From assembly GCA_902770725.1 (NCBI GenBank), contig CACXUA010000004.1, forward strand, positions 1 to 37,783: a stretch of 37,783 bases of DNA, in the 5' to 3' direction. The stretch is from an uncultured Bacteroidales bacterium (GTDB lineage Bacteria > Bacteroidota > Bacteroidia > Bacteroidales > Bacteroidaceae). Shown one piece after another: positions 33,901 through 37,783 of this stretch. The notes under the pieces are model-generated. The model was not told the DNA's origin. It ran no database searches and was given only the letters and a program-made list of their open reading frames with translations. Positions within the stretch are counted from its first letter, which is position 1, and each line of letters opens with the position of its first letter. Made by a program: the position numbers and the translations under genes.

Positions 33901-35970
33901 TTATTTGATGATGACTTTCTTTCCGTTGCTTATGTATATGCCTTTGGCGTTCGGCTTTCTGCAAGGACGGCCCTGCAGGTCGTACATCGTGCCGTTCTCG
34001 CTCTGCTGACCCTCGGAAATCTCCCTGATGCCGGTACCCGCATTGAGCACCAACTCGAGTCCGCGCTTGGCGTCAATCTTGCCGTGGCCGAACTGTGCGG
34101 GCTTGGCTTCGGTAAACGCGTCGGTGCGGGCGGAGCGGCACACGATGTCCTTCACCTCGGCAGGTGTCAGCTTCGGGTTGGCCTCCAGCCACAGGGCGAC
34201 GGTTCCGGCCACGGTGGGCGCTGCCATCGATGTGCCGCTTTCGGCGTTATAGGGGAAGCCCTGCCAAGTCATCTCGGGACGGTATGGCTTCGGATTGCCC
34301 TTTTTGTCTTTTTCCACGTTGAAGTGGCTCACGGCTGCCACTATATTAATGCCTGGAGCACAGATGGTGGGCACATGCACGCCATTAAGGCCGGTGCCGT
34401 AGCTGCTCAGCGGGGCAATATCGTTAAGTGGTTCGTCAACTGAGGGCATAGGTTCATCGTAGAGTGAACGCACCATAGTGTTGGTGGTATAAGCGCCTAC
34501 GGAAATGCAGGAGGGCGCTGTGGCCCAGTCGTTTTGCAACATGCCATCCACGCTGCTCAGGAAGCCTGCCCTGCCCCCGGACGTCAGCTCGGCATTGAAG
34601 ATGTCGAGGCCCACGCCCTGCTTGCTGCCAATGGTCAGTTCGAGGAAGTAGTCTTCTTGCAGCATACCCATACCGCAAATTTTCATGCGCACCTGGTCGG
34701 GCTCACGCGACACGCCTAAACGCAAAATGCCACTGAAGCCTTCATCCAGTGCAGGCACTCCCTCGCTGATGATGTCGGGCAGGATGCCCGTCTCGGGATT
34801 GAGCATCGGCGATTGCCATAGCGTCTTCCATTTGTTGCCGCCTTCTTTTTTGACCAGCGACAGGCGCATACAGAGGTCGGCATCCTTCGGCACAAAGCCT
34901 TCGATGTTCTCAAATTGATCCTTCATGGCAATCATTGAACGCAGCGTATCCGTGTCGCTTTCGAAATCCTTATGAAGATACAGCCGCCTGTTGCCCTCGT
35001 TGCCGGCAGAGATGACCAAAGGCACGCCCTCCTGGCAGATGGCTTCGACAGCCTCCGCTATCTCGCCCTTTCCGTTGTGAGAACCGGTGTTCGTGCCAAG
35101 GCTCATGCTCACTACCATTGGCTGCTCACGCTGTTTGGCATATTCTTTCAGGAACACGAGGTCGTAGAAAGTACTCTTCGAAGAGATTATCCGGTCGATT
35201 GTCATGTTTTCATCACTTGCATCGGGAGAATAGATGGTGCACAACACGATGTCGGCATCTGGAGCCATGCCGCCGAATCCCTGGGGGCTGCGCGTTCCGG
35301 CAGCAATGGAAGCGGTGTGGCTGCCATGGTCGCCAATGGGGAAGTCCGTCGTCAGCGCAGCAATCTGCTCGGGCGTGTCAAAGACGGAGCCGGGCAGTTC
35401 CATGCCGTCGGCCGTCACTTTCCTGCCGCTTTCATCGAAAGGCGAATAGACCGCCTTGATGCGGGAGCGTCCCTCGCTGTCCTTGAAGGCAGGATGCTGG
35501 TAATCAAAGCCGCCGTCGAGGAGAGCAACTGTGATGCCCTTTCCGCTGTAGGACTTGTCGCCCACCTTGCCACGGGTGCCGTCGATGTCCGACACACCAA
35601 TCTCGCCGCGCGATATGTCGGTCAGCATCTTGGGAGCAGGACCGCCTGTACCGATACGCAGTACGCCCTGCATATCCTCCACTTGCTGCAAGACGTCGAG
35701 AGGAATGGCAGCAGCCACTTGCTGCCCTAGGCGTCCTTGTAGCTTAACACCCATTGTCCGCAAGGCATCAAGTGTCTTGTCGGTCTGTATCTCGTCGAGT
35801 TTAATGATGGCGTTTAGCGTTTCAATAGATGTGGCAGCTGCTTTTGTTCGCGTTGTCGCTTGACGCCTTTCCACCTGCATCCTAGCGTCAAGTGTCATCT
35901 TGCTTGTCTGTGCCATTATAGAGGTAATGACACATGCGAGCAGTAAATTAATAAGTAGTAATCTTTTCAT
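33901..35970 (-). CDS. Secreted subtilisin-like serine protease (S8)
   Basis: The product is 689 aa. A signal peptide covers about 1-20 (IMAQ). Residues 25-115 are a likely propeptide. The catalytic triad is D152 (VALLDGGFD), H215 (GDHGSHTA) and S581 (ESGTSMAAPTVAG), with the oxyanion Asn at 324 (SAGNEG). The 250-residue gap between Asn324 and Ser581 holds an inserted beta-rich domain, as in many surface subtilases. The C-terminal end (GTMYDLQGRP ... KGIYISNGKKVIIK) is the tag shared with two other secreted proteins here. It likely degrades proteins or peptides outside the cell. It starts 22 nt after the metY stop on the same strand, so may be read through from metY, and ends at a strong terminator. 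Confidence 0.93.
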   Translation of the reverse strand: MKRLLLINLLLACVITSIMAQTSKMTLDARMQVERRQATTRTKAAATSIETLNAIIKLDEIQTDKTLDALRTMGVKLQGRLGQQVAAAIPLDVLQQVEDMQGVLRIGTGGPAPKMLTDISRGEIGVSDIDGTRGKVGDKSYSGKGITVALLDGGFDYQHPAFKDSEGRSRIKAVYSPFDESGRKVTADGMELPGSVFDTPEQIAALTTDFPIGDHGSHTASIAAGTRSPQGFGGMAPDADIVLCTIYSPDASDENMTIDRIISSKSTFYDLVFLKEYAKQREQPMVVSMSLGTNTGSHNGKGEIAEAVEAICQEGVPLVISAGNEGNRRLYLHKDFESDTDTLRSMIAMKDQFENIEGFVPKDADLCMRLSLVKKEGGNKWKTLWQSPMLNPETGILPDIISEGVPALDEGFSGILRLGVSREPDQVRMKICGMGMLQEDYFLELTIGSKQGVGLDIFNAELTSGGRAGFLSSVDGMLQNDWATAPSCISVGAYTTNTMVRSLYDEPMPSVDEPLNDIAPLSSYGTGLNGVHVPTICAPGINIVAAVSHFNVEKDKKGNPKPYRPEMTWQGFPYNAESGTSMAAPTVAGTVALWLEANPKLTPAEVKDIVCRSARTDAFTEAKPAQFGHGKIDAKRGLELVLNAGTGIREISEGQQSENGTMYDLQGRPCRKPNAKGIYISNGKKVIIK

Positions 35971-35992
35971 AATTATTGTGTGATGAGTTTAT

Positions 35993-37291
35993 TTACATCT
36001 TTGCCATGGCTTGCTCGAGGTCGGCTATAATATCCTCTACGTTTTCGATGCCTACGCTAAGGCGAACCAAGTCGGGAGCAATGCCAGCTTCTCTGAGTTG
36101 TTCGTCGCTGAGCTGCCTGTGGGTGTGGCTGGCGGGGTGCAGCACGCAGGTACGAGCATCTGCCACATGCGTCACAATGCTGATGAAATCGAGGTTGTCC
36201 ATGAAGCGGATGGCCTCTTCCTTCGTGCCTTTCAGACCGAAAGCAATCACGCCGCAAGTTCCCTTCGGCATGTACTTCTGTGCCAAAGCATAGTATTTGT
36301 TCGAGGGCAGACCAGCATAGTTCACCCATCCCACCTTGGGATTCTTCTCGAGCCACTCGGCAACCTTCTGCGCGTTCTCGCAATGACGGGGCATGCGGAG
36401 GTGGAGCGTTTCAAGTCCGAGGTTAAGGAGGAAGGAGTTCTGGGGAGCAGGAATGCTTCCTAAGTCGCGCATCAACTGGGCAACAAGTTTGGTGGTGTAA
36501 GCCATCTTGCCGAAAGCCTTCGTATAGGTCAATCCGTGATACGACTCGTCGGGTGTGCAAAGGCCGGGGAACTTCTCGGCGTACTTGTCCCAATCGAAGT
36601 TGCCGCTATCGACCACTACGCCACCAACCTGAGTTGCGTGGCCGTCCATGTATTTTGTGGTAGAGTGTGTGACGATGTCGCAACCCCATTCGAAAGGACG
36701 GCAGTTGATGGGTGTGGCAAAGGTGTTGTCCACGATGAGGGGCACACCGTGCTTGTGAGCCATCTTGGCAAAACGCTCGATGTCGAACACATTACAACCG
36801 GGATTCGAGATGGTTTCGCCGAAAAAGCACTTCGTGTTGGGACGGAAGCAAGCCTCGATGCGTTCGTCGTCCCAATCAGGGTCAATGAAAGTGCATTCGA
36901 TGCCAAGTTTCTTCAGCGTTACGCCAAAGAGGTTGAAGGTACCGCCGTAAATCGTGTTGGCTGTGATGAAATGGTCGCCAGCCTGACAGATGTTGAAGAT
37001 GGCGTAGAAGTTTGCGGCTTGTCCGCTACTTGTCAGCACGGCTCCGACTCCACCTTCCAGAGCGGCAATCTTCTTGGCGACTGCGTCGTTCGTGGGGTTG
37101 GCCAGGCGGGTATAGAAGTAACCGCTGTCCTTGAGGTCAAAGAGTCGCGCCATTTGGTCGCTTGTCTCGTAGCGGTATGTTGTACTCTGATAGATGGGAA
37201 GTTGTTGTGGTTCGCCTTTCCCAGGCTTCCATCCGCCGTGGATGCAGATGGTTTCGAGGTTGACTTTCGTCGAGCTTTGCTTCTTCTTCAT
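35993..37291 (-). CDS. metY: O-acetylhomoserine sulfhydrylase (MetY type)
   Basis: The product is 432 aa of the Cys/Met metabolism PLP enzyme family. Features are IHGGWKPGKGEPQQLPIYQSTTYRYE, LANPTND, SSGQAANFYAIFN, the PLP-stacking Tyr in ANTIYGGT, VDNTFATP, and the PLP Schiff-base Lys213 in HSTTKYMDGHATQVGG. Length and the insertion pattern favour O-acetylhomoserine aminocarboxypropyltransferase over cystathionine gamma-lyase or beta-lyase. It makes homocysteine or methionine precursors from O-acetylhomoserine and sulfide in the cytoplasm. A -7 element lies about 34 nt upstream; the subtilisin gene follows 22 nt downstream. Confidence 0.93.
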   Translation of the reverse strand: MKKKQSSTKVNLETICIHGGWKPGKGEPQQLPIYQSTTYRYETSDQMARLFDLKDSGYFYTRLANPTNDAVAKKIAALEGGVGAVLTSSGQAANFYAIFNICQAGDHFITANTIYGGTFNLFGVTLKKLGIECTFIDPDWDDERIEACFRPNTKCFFGETISNPGCNVFDIERFAKMAHKHGVPLIVDNTFATPINCRPFEWGCDIVTHSTTKYMDGHATQVGGVVVDSGNFDWDKYAEKFPGLCTPDESYHGLTYTKAFGKMAYTTKLVAQLMRDLGSIPAPQNSFLLNLGLETLHLRMPRHCENAQKVAEWLEKNPKVGWVNYAGLPSNKYYALAQKYMPKGTCGVIAFGLKGTKEEAIRFMDNLDFISIVTHVADARTCVLHPASHTHRQLSDEQLREAGIAPDLVRLSVGIENVEDIIADLEQAMAKM

Positions 37292-37324
37292 AGATGTATA
37301 AAGTTATTGTTGTTTTTTGCCGTG

Positions 37325-37332
37325 CAAAGGTA
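37325..37332 (-). promoter_or_regulatory. Probable -7 element TACCTTTG of metY
   Basis: TACCTTTG on the minus strand fits TAnnTTTG. The expected -33 TTTG is replaced by a GTGAAAA repeat region, so the -33 element is poor or absent. Confidence 0.6.
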
Positions 37333-37342
37333 CGAAGAATAA

Positions 37343-37370
37343 GTGAAAAGTGAAAAGTGAAAAGTGAAAA
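37343..37370. repeat. Four tandem copies of GTGAAAA
   Basis: A perfect 7-bp repeat, four copies, lies where the upstream part of the metY promoter should be. Changes in copy number would alter promoter spacing. Confidence 0.8.
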
Positions 37371-37556
37371 ATTGATGGATGAATGAAGAAAAAGGGAAAA
37401 ATGCCAGGAATTAAAACATACTTTGCTCGCCAGAGTGTGGCTCGGTACATGCCGATGTTGCCAAATACCAAAATAATAAATCCATGTAATCAAGGCAATC
37501 TGTTGTTAAGTAAATAGTTCCGTGCCTTTTGTGTCTTTCGATGTGAAACAAACCTT

Positions 37557-37582
37557 ATTCGTGTTAATTCGTGCAATTCGTG
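37557..37582. repeat. ATTCGTG triple repeat
   Basis: Three ATTCGTG words at 37557-37563, 37567-37573 and 37576-37582 form the AATTCGTG-type motif found between genes in many bacteria. The rest of the 415-bp divergent gap (37292-37706) holds the two promoters and the GTGAAAA repeat, with no supported gene. Confidence 0.6.
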
Positions 37583-37669
37583 GTTCTGTTTTACCCTTCA
37601 TGTAAGGTTTGTAGAATCCTCGTGAGACTTTTTTCTTCTTTTCTTCTTTTCTGATTCTCCACTTTTTCT

Positions 37670-37677
37670 TACCTTTG
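37670..37677 (+). promoter_or_regulatory. Probable -7 element TACCTTTG of the right-edge gene
   Basis: TACCTTTG on the plus strand fits TAnnTTTG. A TTTT (37647-37650) with a 19-nt spacer may stand in for the -33 TTTG. The start codon is 29 nt downstream. Confidence 0.6.
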
Positions 37678-37706
37678 CAGTTGAAACACGTTAATTCTTC
37701 TGCTCT

Positions 37707-37783
37707 ATGATTGTTCAGCATCCAATGCTTTGGTGTGCCGCCGCATTGATGGCAGGCATTGCCGTTGGGCTGAACTTTCCCTT
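37707..37783 (+). CDS. Start of a membrane protein gene, possibly comEC, cut by the right edge
   Basis: An ATG at 37707, 29 nt after a good -7 element, opens a frame to the window end: MIVQHPMLWCAAALMAGIAV and then GLNFP. The start (short polar stretch with HP, then a hydrophobic segment with AGI) resembles Bacteroidales ComEC/Rec2 DNA-uptake proteins. Only 25 residues are visible, so the family call is weak, but a gene start here is likely. Confidence 0.5.
   Translation, partial: MIVQHPMLWCAAALMAGIAVGLNFP

Noticed and set aside
37506-37721. A 71-codon open frame on the minus strand
   Set aside because: It runs through the ATTCGTG intergenic repeat, a Lys-rich simple region and the promoter of the divergent gene; the protein has no family features.

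Overview
The window looks like a chromosomal segment from the phylum Bacteroidota, most likely order Bacteroidales and probably near Prevotellaceae. The evidence is a complete Bat (aerotolerance) operon, promoters of the Bacteroides type (TTTG, 19-20 nt, TAnnTTTG) rather than a sigma70 -35/-10 pair, little sign of Shine-Dalgarno sequences, and secreted proteins that end in the short NGKKV-type C-terminal tag common in Prevotella-like genomes. The species call is an inference. No tRNA, rRNA, CRISPR array, insertion sequence or phage gene was seen.

Left part (2-14503, all on +). A DUF58 protein (cut by the window edge), a membrane protein, BatA, a fused BatB-BatC, BatD and BatE form one block. 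They encode a membrane and periplasmic VWA/TPR complex. It is followed by a 1153-aa double sensor-kinase-like lipoprotein, its response regulator, a small membrane protein resembling part of an AbgT transporter, and a UvrD/PcrA helicase. The last three genes overlap and are probably translationally coupled.

Middle part (14659-22035, all on -). pyrE, an SRPBCC protein, argH and a Cys-rich lipoprotein form a tight operon (pyrimidine and arginine synthesis). Upstream on the same strand lie a secreted protein with two KDWVGIY domains, a 60-aa peptide gene, and an exported metallophosphoesterase carrying three more copies of the same domain. These domains resemble the eukaryotic SKICH domain.

Right part (22492-37291, on -). 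An ATP-grasp-like protein follows a 1238-aa fusion (glycosyltransferase, HIT/GalT-like DUF4922, SpoIID). Then come an AGCS sodium:amino-acid symporter, an orphan receiver-PEP/pyruvate-binding protein, PlsC with a DUF4369 lipoprotein, a secreted subtilisin, and MetY. A divergent gene, perhaps comEC, starts at the right edge.

The most unusual structure is not a gene. Four intergenic arrays (4729-4828, 14572-14637, 27375-27490, 32143-32242), each just downstream of a stop codon, are built on the same 22-bp period. In the three clearer arrays a dyad centre falls about every 11 bp; the fourth is more degenerate. The arm sequences differ between arrays, but the spacing and a CACG-like spacer are kept.
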